Source of the DNA: Bolinopsis microptera
Lineage: Eukaryota; Ctenophora; Tentaculata; Lobata; Bolinopsidae
Length of the DNA: 64,000 bases
Direction of reading: 5' to 3'
NCBI RefSeq assembly: GCF_026151205.1
Contig: NC_087083.1
Coordinates: 10,599,460 to 10,663,459, forward strand
Shown here piece by piece: positions 52,501 through 62,045 of the stretch (within the stretch, counting starts at the first letter, position 1; every line of letters begins with the position of its first letter). Both the position numbers and the translations under genes were made by a program. The notes beneath the pieces were generated by a model. The model made no database searches and was not told the origin of the DNA. It saw only the letters and a program-made list of their open reading frames with translations.

Positions 52501-55500
52501 TTAAATTTTTAGTCAGTTTATTTTCGCACAATTTGCATTTTTCTTAAAAACAAAAAATTTTAGGATGAACCCCCTTCGGGGCCTCCCAATTTTTAGGAAA
52601 AAAAACTTCCCTGTGCAGTCACTTTGGGGTTTTGTCCAGAGGCTACCCTTTTTTTAGCTGGATTTTCTGCAGGAGAAGCGATTTGTGCACCCCATTGATT
52701 GGGGCAGGTATACGAGTTGCGGATTTAATCTCGCCGCAACAAACTTCTGCAAGTTTTACGATTTAGCTAGTATTAGGTTTCAAAGTTTCAGCCCCCGGCA
52801 AGCACTTAAGTTCGAAGTACCCTTTTTGGGGGTGGTTCGCTTTTTTTTTTAAATATTGGATAATTGTCAAAATGGGGTGGGGTGGGTTTAAATACAAAGT
52901 TGCATTTCATTTCCAGGGAAATTTCCTTTGAAAACGTATGGGACCTCAAAAATTTTTTGTAATACCAATTATTTTACAAAACAACTTTTGGGGTTTTGAC
53001 TTCTTTTAGGGGAGGTTTATTTGCAACATTATTTTCATTTCTAAATTTTTAAAAAATTTTTAGGAAGAACCCCGTTCGGGTCCTCCAATTTTTAGGAAAC
53101 AACAACCTTACGTCCATGTGGCAGTCACTTTCTTGTGTTCCTGCTCCCAGAGGCTACCCCTTTTTCAGCTGGACATGGCGTGCAGGTAGAAGCTGAGTTT
53201 TGCTGCAGCACTCCTTTGATCGCTGGGACAGGCTATACAGCCCATGTTGACGGATCTAGATACTCGCCCTGCAACACAATCTTCTGCAAGTATAGTCGAG
53301 TTTATCAAGTATTAGTTGCAAGTTTCAGCCGCTTGGCAAGCAGCTTAAGATTCGAAGTACCCTTTTAGGGATGGTTCGCTTTTATTTAAATATTGGATAA
53401 GTGTCAAAATGTGTGCGGGTCGTGTTCACATACAATAGTTGCATTTCATTCACAGGAATTCCTTTCGAGCATCTGTGATGGGACCTCTTAAACGTATAGT
53501 AATACCAATTATTGTACAAATACTAAGATTTTTTGCTTGTTGGACCTTCAGTATTTCAGTCTATGCTTTATTTCGCACACATTATTGCATTTCGTAAGAT
53601 TAACATAAATTTCAGGATGAACTCCTTCGGTCCCTCCAATTTTTAGGAAACAACAACTTATCTCCATGTGCAGTCACTTTCTTGTGTTCCTGCTCCAGAG
53701 GCTACCCCTTTTTCAGCTGGACATGGCGTGCAGGTAGAAGCTGAGTTTGCTGCAGCACTCCATTGATCTGCCGGACAGGCTATACAGCCAGTTGACGGAT
53801 TCAGATACTCGCCCGCAACACAATCTTCTGCAAGTATAGTCGAGTTTAGTCTAGTATTAGTTGCAAGTTTCAGCCGCTGGCAAGCAGCTTAAAATTCGAA
53901 GTACCCTTTTAGGGATGGTTCGCTTTTATTTGAATATTGGATAAGTGTCAAAGTGTGTGCGGGTGGTGTTCACATACAATAGTTGCATTTCATTCACAGG
54001 AATTCCTTTCGAGCATCTGTGATGGGACCTCATAAACTTATTGTAATACCAATTATTGTACAAATACTAAACTTTGCTTGTTGACGTCAGTATTTCAGTC
54101 TATGTTTATTCGCACACATTATTGCATTTCTAAGATTAACATAAATTTCAGGATGAACCCCTTCGGTCCCTCCAATTTTTAGGAAACAACAACTTACTCC
54201 ATGTGCAGTCACTTTCTTGTGTTCCTGCTCCAGAGGCTACCCCTTTTTCAGCTGGACATGGCGTGCAGGTAGAAGCTGAGTTTGCTGCAGCACTCCATTG
54301 ATGTGCCGGACAGGCTATACAGCCAGTTGACGAATTCAGATACTCGCCCGCAACACAATCTTCTGCAAGTATAGTCGAGTTTAGTCTAGTATTAGTTGCA
54401 AGTTTCAGCCGCTGGCAAGCAGCTTAAGATTCGAAGTACCCTTTTAGGGATGGTTCGCTTTTATTTAAATATTGGATAAGTGTCAAAGTGTGTGCGGGTG
54501 GTGTTCACATACAATAGTTGCATTTCATTCACAGGAATTCCTTTCGAGCATCTGTGATGGGACCTCATAACCTTATTGTAATACCAATTATTGTACAAAT
54601 ACTAAACTTTGCTTGTTGACTTCACTATTTCAGTCTATGTTTATTCGCACACATTATTGCATTTCTAAGATTAACATAAATTTCACGGATGAACCCCTTC
54701 GGTCCCTCCAATTTTTAGGAAACAACAACTTACTCCATGTGCAGTCACTTTCTTGTGTTCCTGCTCCAGAGGCTACCCCTTTTTCAGCTGGACATGGCGT
54801 GCAGGTAGAAGCTGAGTTTGCTGCAGCACTCCATTGATCTGCTGGACAGGCTATACAGCCAGTTGACGGATTCAGATACTCGCCTGCAACACAATCTTCT
54901 GCAAGTATAGTCGAGTTTAATCAAGTATTAGTTGCAAGTTTCAGCCGTTGGCAAGCAGCTTAAGATTCGAAGTACCCTTTTAGGGATGGTTCGCTTTTAT
55001 TTGAATATTGGATAAGTGTCAAAGTGTGTGCGGGTGGTGTTCACATACAATAGTTGCATTTCATTCACAGGAATTCCTTTCGAGCATCTGTGATGGGACC
55101 TCATAAACTTATTGTAATACCAATTATTGTACAAATACTAAACTTTGCTTGTTGACTTCACTATTTCAGTCTATGTTTATTCGCACACATTATTGCATTT
55201 CTAAGATTAACATAAATTTCAGGATGAACCCCTTCGGTCCCTCCAATTTTTAGGAAACAACAACTTACTCCATGTGCAGTCACTTTCTTGCGTTCCTGCT
55301 CCAGAGGCTACCCCTTTTTCAGCTGGACATGGCGTGCAGGTAGTAGCGGAGTTTGCTGCAGCACTCCATGTATCTGCCGGACAGGCTATACAGCCAGTAT
55401 ACGGATCAAGATACTCGCCCGCAACACAATCTTTTGCAAGTATAGTCAAGTTTAGTCAAGTATTACTGTATTAGTTGCAAGTTTCAGCCGCTAATCGTCA

Positions 55501-58344
55501 AAACATTTCACATATACTATCACATAGAAACACTAATATAACAATAGGGCTCGGAATTCCCAGATTCGTAACTTAATTATGTCGCGTGAAATCGATACAG
55601 GAAGATCGCCCGAATTTGTTGGATTGTGGCTAACTGTCAGACACCGCAATAAAAACAGTGTTAAAACGCACATTTTTATTCATGTGCTGTGGCGCCAATT
55701 TAATTGATAAAATCTTCAAATTAACGACACTTGATAGATTTGACTTTTATCTTTCGAAAATTGTGGTTGAATAATGTGCATAATATACACAAGCATCAAA
55801 TAATTGTCTTATAAGTGTACGTACTGCTGTGTTATGTTGTAGGAAGAAAAACATTCAATTACCAAACACTAAATAACAATACACGTTTGTAAGAACCTAT
55901 TACTTAAACTAACCTTAAATTATAAATATTTTTTCTGGATACACACATTTACTTGTTAACTTCATGGCAAAATATGTCCATCATCAGTTCCGATACTGAT
56001 AAAACCCGTATATCTTGATCCATCTGTGTTTGGAAACTTTTCTCGGATCGCCGACACAACACATGATGGAAGTACGTATCGAACCTTTCTATCCAAATCT
56101 TGGGAGCTTATCAAATTCACAAATGATTTGTAGGCTAAATATCTCCACTTTTTTGGTGTCAAATGTGCTTTTAGATAGTCTACCCGTTTTACAGCATCAT
56201 TGATGGTGAAACTAAACAGGTATCTTGAATATCTAAGCCCTTGTTCAGATAAGACCATATGAAAAACCAGAAAGCTTCTCCTACTACTGGTGTCTCTTCC
56301 CTCACGGTTGTTACAACCTCCGACTGCACAATGTCTTACCATCAACCGTCTTTTGATAAATTTTAACTAGTAAAGAGTTGTTGCAGTGATAACACGTGCC
56401 GCAGTCGACAACAAACGCGAAAATTTGTAACAGCTCTGACTTAGTTATTAATTCTTTAATTGGAAGATAAAACTTTTATCTACGGGGTACAGACTACGGA
56501 TACATATGTTAGGTTCGTGTCTACACATTACACGTTATTCAAGAAAGCACACATTTGCAAGCTTTAAAATACAAAGACCGTACAGAACGAAAGTAAACAA
56601 ATTGAACACTGATCGTGCTACATTCAAATTCCATGAAGTGAGCTGTCTTTAATTGCTTGTAGGAACTAGATTAATCGCTGTACACCAAATTTAGGAAGAT
56701 ATGTGAAATATAATGGTTTATACCTGATGGTAATCTTGTCGGTTCAACAAAAAAACCAACAGAAAACTTGTTATGGACAATTAAAATCAGGCTTTTTTAC
56801 ACATGTCGTATATGCTATCCCGTCACCTAGCCACAACTTGGAAAAATGTAATTGATATACCCCATATTATCTCAGCTTGTGAAGCAATTACGACGGAGCT
56901 ATTTTGGGATTGCAGCAGAATTACTAAGCCTAGCTCACTACCCAAGTTTCGAGTATTTTTGAAGAATTCGCAAATTTACACTTCATGATCTCTTTAAGAT
57001 TCGAAGTACCCTTTTAGGGATGGTTCGCTTTTATTTGAATATTGGATAAGTGTCAAAGTGTGTGCGGGTGGTGTTCACATACAATAGTTGCATTTCATTC
57101 ACAGGAATTCCTTTCGAGCATCTGTGATGGGACCTCATAAACGTATAGTTATACCAATTATTGTACAAATACTAAACTTTGCTTGTTGACGTCAGTATTT
57201 CAGTCTATGTTTATTCGCACACATTATTGCATTTCTAAGATTAACATAAATTTCAGGATGAACCCCTTCGGTCCCTCCAATTTTTAAGAAACAACAACTT
57301 ACTCCATGTGCAGTCACTTTCTTGTGTTCCTGCTCCAGAGGCTACCCCTTTTTCAGCTGGACATGGCGTGCAGGTAGTAGCGGAGTTTGCTGCAGCACTC
57401 CATGTATCTGCCGGACAGGCTATACAGCCAGTTGACGGATTCAGATACTCGCCCGCAACACAATCTTCTGCAAGTATAGTCAAGTTTAGTCAAGTATTAC
57501 TGTATTAGTTGCAAGTTTCAGCCGCTGGCACGCAGCTTAAGATTCGAAGTACCCTTTTAGGGATGGTTCGCTTTTATTTGAATATTGGATAAGTGTCAAA
57601 GTGTGTGCGGGTGGTGTTCACATACAATAGTTGCATTTCATTCACAGGAATTCCTTTCGAGCATCTGTGATGGGACCTCATAAACGTATAGTTATACCAA
57701 TTATTGTACAAATACTAAACTTTGCTTGTTGACGTCAGTATTTCAGTCTATGTTTATTCGCACACATTATTGCATTTCTAAGATTAACATAAATTTCAGG
57801 ATGAACCCCTTCGGTCCCTCCAATTTTTAAGAAACAACAACTTACTCCATGTGCAGTCACTTTCTTGTGTTCCTGCTCCAGAGGCTACCCCTTTTTCAGC
57901 TGGACATGGCGTGCGTACATACAAACAAACATAATCTTTCGAATTATAATATAGACTAGAAAGCCCGTGGTAACACTGACAGGGATGAAGCTAATAGTAT
58001 TCTTTGGACTTTTGAAGGAAAGTTTTAATCGCATCAAAAAATATCCATCCCGACCGAAGATACACGATACAGCCGATTGAAATGTAGCACGCACTGAACA
58101 CAAATTAATTACCGTTAATTCTTCAGATATAAGTGTTTATAATTAAATCAAATAATTGAACTTTCATCAATGAGGTATGTAACTATAAGTAAATCAATCT
58201 ACATACTATACTTATTATTCTGTTAAACATAGAATCGTCTAACTTACGGAGGGCCGGTACTGAAGGGTAATTAGAGGTAGACGCACAAACTTGTCCTAGA
58301 ATCCAGAACAAACTGTGGGCTACTAGAGTTTTCCGAACTAGCAT
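41802..58344 (-). CDS. Adhesion GPCR with tandem Cys-rich ectodomain
   Basis: Rebuilt from minus exons: signal peptide 58344-58248 (MLVRKTLVAHSLFWILGQVC); an array of 162-bp Cys-rich exons (57.46-47.1 kb); possible linker 46526-46444; hormone-receptor domain about 46262-46128 (VRLCNMEGQWELPDLSAC); GAIN exons 45932-45792, about 45450-45321 and 45124 to about 44960; GPS 44357-44254 (CECDHMTSFAVIM); linker 44088-44034; TM2 43555-43423; TM3-4 43148-42940; TM5 42790-42628; TM6 42434-42294 (LLGLGWIVGFFLLVDS); TM7 and tail 41963-41802 (GVFIFIFHVLLK, stop at 41804-41802). Phases agree for the signal/array, GPS/linker and TM2-TM7 joins. TM1 and a few joins are unresolved. Family role: autoproteolysed cell-surface receptor for adhesion or matrix cues. 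Linking the array to the receptor is inference from strand, phase and domain order. Confidence 0.8.
43660..43850. mobile_element. Pogo-type MITE relic in a GPCR intron
   Basis: Contains GGACTTTATTTGAACGG and TTCAAATAAAGTCCGACAAGG in inverted arrangement, related to the ends of 26712-27625. A similar relic lies at about 45540-45700. Confidence 0.6.
44254..46265 (-). CDS. HormR and GAIN/GPS exons of the adhesion GPCR
   Basis: HormR exon reads CLYNNDSSAVRLCNMEGQWE, then LPDLSACDS. GAIN-like exons follow: IEKLNEQTTKTEDIAPKDIE, then DIVNCFEHIAMLSLEHM, then ADANTTIGDSNIRINV with LAALIYKDNTAF. The GPS exon holds NGCTTSVTESGSVECECDH, then MTSFAVIM. The HLT/HMT cleavage tripeptide and GPS cysteines are present, so self-cleavage is plausible. 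The 5' limits of exons at about 45450 and 46262 are uncertain. Confidence 0.8.
45165..45235. repeat. (TATACC)n microsatellite
   Basis: Tandem CTATATAC units in an intron of the adhesion GPCR gene. Confidence 0.9.
55495..56993 (-). mobile_element. 1.5-kb insertion into one array unit
   Basis: Array sequence stops after GTTTCAGCCGCT (about 55494) and resumes with TTAAGATTCGAAGTACCC (about 56994); about ten unit bases (GGCAAGCAGC) are missing. The inserted DNA carries one gene (55962-56342). No inverted ends or clear target duplication were found. Confidence 0.75.
55962..56342 (-). CDS. THAP-like zinc finger start fused to P2RX7_C-type domain
   Basis: An intronless 126-codon frame with ATG at 56342. 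The N-terminus (MVRHCAVGGCNNREG, then SFLVFHM) looks like the first part of a THAP/C2CH zinc finger (C-x4-C ... FH). The C-terminal half (KKWRYLAYKSFVNLI, KVRYVLPSCVVSAIREKFPN, SRYTGF) matches the P2X7-receptor intracellular domain family, also found in many soluble or transposon-linked proteins of fish and cnidarians. The THAP part is too short to be complete and the Cys-rich stretch usual before the P2RX7_C core is absent, so it may be a shortened gene. TTTATT at about 55672 gives a minus-strand AATAAA. Function unknown. Confidence 0.6.
   Translation of the reverse strand: MVRHCAVGGCNNREGRDTSSRRSFLVFHMVLSEQGLRYSRYLFSFTINDAVKRVDYLKAHLTPKKWRYLAYKSFVNLISSQDLDRKVRYVLPSCVVSAIREKFPNTDGSRYTGFISIGTDDGHILP
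57990..58093 (-). other. Possible extra exon between signal peptide and array
   Basis: An acceptor TTCAG precedes an open frame (RATFQSAVSCIFGRDGYFLM) that accepts phase 1 from the signal-peptide exon and has a GTCAGT donor near 57983. If used it would end in phase 0, which does not fit the array exons, so direct splicing from the signal exon to the array is preferred. Confidence 0.2.
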
Positions 58345-58849
58345 GCCATAACCTATGAATAATGAACGTTATTAAAAGGAACGTATTTTTACTTGATAAT
58401 AATTAGTCCATCTCACGAGAAAGTTGAACCACGTGCAAAGCTGTGGACAATGTGACTATATTTGGTATTGTCACTCAAATATGGGATACTCCTTTATAAC
58501 TAATACCATTAGGTGCATAATGCGTAGTTACCAATTACCATAACAACAATGAAGTAACCATAGCAACAATGCAGAAACCGTCCTACATGCAAACTATATT
58601 CACGCTTGTTAATAGAGCGGGCCCTATAGAATCATAGATTACAGAAATTTAAAAGGTGAAAATAATGAGAATTCAGAACTTATGCGATGCAAATAATACA
58701 ACAAATGAAAAATAATTACGAATAAGGAGAATTTAAATATAAACTAGCCATTCGAATCAAAATGCCAGCACCTATGTTTCTATATTTCTATCATTCAACA
58801 GAAAGAGGGCCCAATATGTGGATGAACAGCAGCAAGGTGAGGGACGAGT

Positions 58850-58992
58850 GTCACGTGTTATTAGCGGGGTCACGTGCTATTGTCACGTGTTATTAGCGGG
58901 GTCACGTGCTATTGTCACGTGTTATTAGCGGGTCACGTGCTATTGTCACGTGTTATTAGGGGGGTCACGTGCTAGTGTCACGTGTTATTGGC
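58850..58992. repeat. Minisatellite with nine CACGTG palindromes
   Basis: Units of about 32 bp (GTCACGTGTTATTAGCGGG, then GTCACGTGCTATT), each with two E-box-type CACGTG sites, about 500 bp upstream of the GPCR start codon. Confidence 0.9.
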
Positions 58993-59264
58993 GGGGACCA
59001 TCCATATGAGAACGCATGTTGCACCGTTATTACAGGTGTAGGATGAGATTCAGTGAGGTGAACTGATCATTAGACACTGGACAAAGATACAATAGACAGT
59101 GAACTAGTGGAACTAACGTAAATTTAGAGCAACTGTTGGGAAAGTTATCGAGCGCAGATGGTAATTTTGAAATAAAATATTGATTGTTCACCAGATTAGA
59201 GTTTGTCATATTTTAAATTCTGATCGGCCCCCAAATTTATTCAAATTCCACGTATACGGAAACA

Positions 59265-59332
59265 GTCATTCCGACGAACCTCTATATTATATTTATGAAA
59301 ATTATATAATAGCATGGGGTCCCCAGGTAATA
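59265..59332. mobile_element. Short MITE, partial copy 3
   Basis: GTCATTCCGACGAACCTCTA and AATAGCATGGGGTCCCCAGG match 1118-1207. The left end is lost. Confidence 0.5.
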
Positions 59333-59816
59333 ATAGGGCCGGAATAACATGATGCGAAATAAAATCTCCAAATTTCCTTTCTCTCAAGTTTGGAGGATGT
59401 ATTTTTCTATGCTGGTGTTAATCTTCTCGAGTAATGTAAGAGTGTTTAAATGCATATGCAGCAACTGCTCCTTTCATAATATTTTGTATCATTTCTCAAA
59501 AAAGTCACACTTTCTGTGGTATACACCCTGTATAATATCACATTGTAAAGTTATAAAGCTTGAAATTATCTTACATTCTGGAATTGAGACTTGAGTAGAG
59601 TATCCTTTTTCTTTTATTCCTGATCAACGGAAAATATCTTAGGTATTGAGTGGGCATTGTGTTCTACTAAGATAAAGTATGAACTATATGAGTACAGAAG
59701 TTGATTTCTAAAATGATATATGATCGCTAGAAAGTTTTGCCGCGTATCAGAAATAGCTAGGTAGTACTATAGTAGGTAATTACATTACTAGATTACTGTA
59801 GCACAAGCAACCCGGT

Positions 59817-59856
59817 TGCTTAGCAACAGTGTAGTACTAGTTACCATAGCAACAGC
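59817..59856. promoter_or_regulatory. Two X-box-like (RFX) sites
   Basis: GTTGCTTAGCAAC and GTTACCATAGCAAC lie 12 bp apart and both fit the RFX X-box rule (RYYNYY, 0-3 bases, RRNRAC). A similar site is near 58550. A function is inferred only from the match. Confidence 0.35.
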
Positions 59857-60015
59857 TTACACTCTTATAGTTATTGTATAGCGTTGATATTGGTGCTGAT
59901 TTGTATCCAGATTGTAACGAAAAGAATTTGTTGCGTTATCCAAACTTAGAACATTGCCAATGAAAATAAACATAATTTTGAAATAACTTAAATTTACATA
60001 AATATTCCTTTACTA

Positions 60016-60328
60016 TCTTACTATATATAAAGCGAGACGATATATATGTGTTTATCCGTGCCATTTTACTGACACCACGGCATCAACTTTAACGCGACTT
60101 TCTGCAAAAACCGTAAAAGATATACAACTGAAACTTTTTTGACTGGGTCAAATGCTTTAATGGCCTCCAAATCAGCATGAAAAAATAAAAAATCGGCCAA
60201 GGAATAGGAATTTTAGAGCCCAAAATTTGGACCCCCAAGTGGTGTCAAAAACGCGAATTAAATAGGTAATAATTATTTTAGTCTCTTGAGTCTTGACACC
60301 ATTTTAGGGTTATACGGGTTCCTGCTAG
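60016..60328 (+). mobile_element. Non-autonomous Helitron, copy 2
   Basis: Same family as 26155-26469: TCTTACTATATATAAAGCGA at the start, GGGTTCCTGCTAG at the end, inserted between A and T. The two copies are nearly identical, so amplification was recent. Confidence 0.85.
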
Positions 60329-60424
60329 TATAATATGATTTATCGCTAGCTTCTGAAGTATCTTAGAAACTTACAGCAGACTAAGTTTTCGAAAAAGTGT
60401 GTTTACGCTTTCAGACTTGCAATA

Positions 60425-60700
60425 TACCACTGTCACGAGTAATCATGAGTAACCACTGTCACGAGTAAACATTAGTAACCACTGTCACGAGTAACCATTA
60501 GTAACCACTGTCACGAGTAACTATTAGTAACCACTGTCACAAGCAACCATTAGTAACCACCGTCACAAGTAACCATGAGTAACCACTGTCTCGAGTAACC
60601 ATTAGTAACCACTGTCACAAGTATAGTAACCACTACCATAAGTAACCGAGTAACCTGCACTACCATAAGTATTAAGTAACCGAGTAACCAAATAGGTTCC
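60425..60700. repeat. Irregular minisatellite
   Basis: About nine units of CACTGTCACGAGTAACCATT plus AGTAAC. Confidence 0.9.
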
Positions 60701-61243
60701 ACTAGTAATTTGGTGACCAACCTTTTCATTTTTGCGTAGCCTCATGAATTAAAACAAATATATGGCACACATACTAATATTCACATATTTGTGTGCCACA
60801 TATGACGACAAATAAAACAGTGATAACCACACAGACAAGCATTTTATCAGTAAAATAACCGGATTATGCTGCTCAGGTTACCGGGGAACAGTTCAGCTGT
60901 GTTAGTTAAGTGACATTGTGTTTCAGATAACAGCTGATGTTTTGTTAATGCTTTAAAGCTTGTTCTATTATTTTCTTTAAATACTATTTATACCAGTCTA
61001 TTAAAATCCTTGACATTCCTGACTGAAAGAAATAAACCCATGTGATTTACCGTACATCATGAATTTCCGGGCATCCCCATTCACCGTGTACTCCGATTTA
61101 CCGTGTACCCCAATTTACCGTGCACCACATTTACCGTGTACCCCGATTTACCGTACTATTTTAAATTTCCCATACTGACCGTTAAGTTGGGGTTTGTTTA
61201 CCTCAAAACCTTCACATTTTCTTAAATCTTTAAATAAGAGCTG

Positions 61244-61414
61244 TTAGCCTTCACCTCCCACTTTTACATTGTCATATCCTGTACGTGATATTCGAGCTAG
61301 GGTTTGCTTTGTGTCGTCACTCGTCATGTACCTGGTTCCACAATTCGTTAAATAATGATATGTGGGCTGTGGTGAGGACTGGGGAGGTGAGGCATATTGC
61401 TTTGATTGAGACAT
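61244..61414 (-). CDS. Small ORF or first exon, unrecognised
   Basis: A 56-codon minus frame starts MSQSKQYASPPQSSPQPTYH and stops at 61246-61244. A donor-like CCAG|GTACAT lies inside after LTNCGTR, so the real exon may end near 61330. The composition looks coding. It is divergent to the START gene. Function unknown; no further exon was found between 60.7 and 61.2 kb. Confidence 0.3.
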   Translation of the reverse strand: MSQSKQYASPPQSSPQPTYHYLTNCGTRYMTSDDTKQTLARISRTGYDNVKVGGEG

Positions 61415-61614
61415 GGCAGTGTTTTGTTTCTTGGGTGTGATTCGCCAATTGTTGTTGCTGATTGGTTAATTGTTGTCACGTGACAGAAAAAAATACCCAT
61501 CACAATTCACATCTTCAGCATGCCTTCAAAATAGTGTATCAGGATGTGCTCAGCTATAATTATATTATAGGCTTGACTAAAAAAGGTTTTCTGTAATTAT
61601 TATACTATTATGCT

Positions 61615-62045
61615 AGTTACGTCATGGCTTAGTAACTAGCCGTTATCTAGCCATGACGTCACAGTAATTATCCGTTATCTAGTGATGACGTCACAGTAGC
61701 TATCCGTTATCTAGCGATGACGTCACAGTAACTATCCGTTATCTAGTGATGACGTCACAGTAACTATCCGTTATCTAGTGATGACGTCACAGTAACTAGC
61801 CGTTATCTAGCCATGACGTCACAGTAACTAGCCGTTATCTAGCCATGACGTCACAGTAACTAACCGTTATCTAGCCATGACGTCACAGTAATTATCCGTT
61901 ATCTAGTGATGACGTCACAGTAGCTATCCGTTATCTAGCGATGACGTCACAGTAACTATCCGTTATCTAGCCATGACGTCACAGTAACTAACCGTTATCT
62001 AGCCATGACGTCACAGTAACTAGCCGTTATCTAGCCATGACGTCA
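61615..62045. repeat. 32-bp minisatellite with 13 TGACGTCA palindromes
   Basis: Units of 32 bp, GTAACTAGCCGTTATCTAGC, then CATGACGTCACA, thirteen in a row, each with the perfect CRE octamer TGACGTCA. The last unit contains the ATG from which the START gene frame opens (62037). Confidence 0.93.

Larger units (their letters stand above)
47040..57915 (-). repeat. Tandem array of about 19 exon-bearing 535-bp units
   Basis: Each unit carries one minus-strand exon of 162 bp (clear ones: 57464-57303, 55430-55269, 54895-54734, 54359-54198, about 53824-53661) between an AG acceptor and a GTAAGT donor, phase 1 at both ends. The translation has six cysteines: CVAGEYLNPSTGCIACPA, then STCTPCPAEK, then ESDCTW, matching the ephrin-receptor-like/GCC2_GCC3 pattern. 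Unit starts on the + strand lie near 47043, 47547, 48082, 48578, 49079, 49589, 50096, 50590, 51067, 51573, 52073, 52563, 53066, 53617, 54152, 54690, 55224, 57258 and 57800. Copies between about 47.3 and 53.6 kb are full of small indels; the last unit is truncated at 57915. Confidence 0.9.

Noticed and set aside
47096-55474. Plus-strand frames of 61-145 codons across the array
   Set aside because: They are shadows of the minus-strand Cys-rich exon, which has splice sites and a conserved cysteine pattern.
57991-58093. Alternative reading as the last exon of a multi-membrane-span protein
   Set aside because: The phase does not fit exon 58352-58248, whose translation is better explained as a signal peptide.
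58802-58836. Plus-strand micro-exon reading KRAQYVDEQQQ between ACAG and GTGAGG
   Set aside because: Only 35 bp with no adjoining exon found; kept out for lack of support.
61615-62045. Direct repeats with regular spacing that might suggest a CRISPR array
   Set aside because: Units are head-to-tail without unique spacers and the genome is clearly animal; this is a minisatellite.
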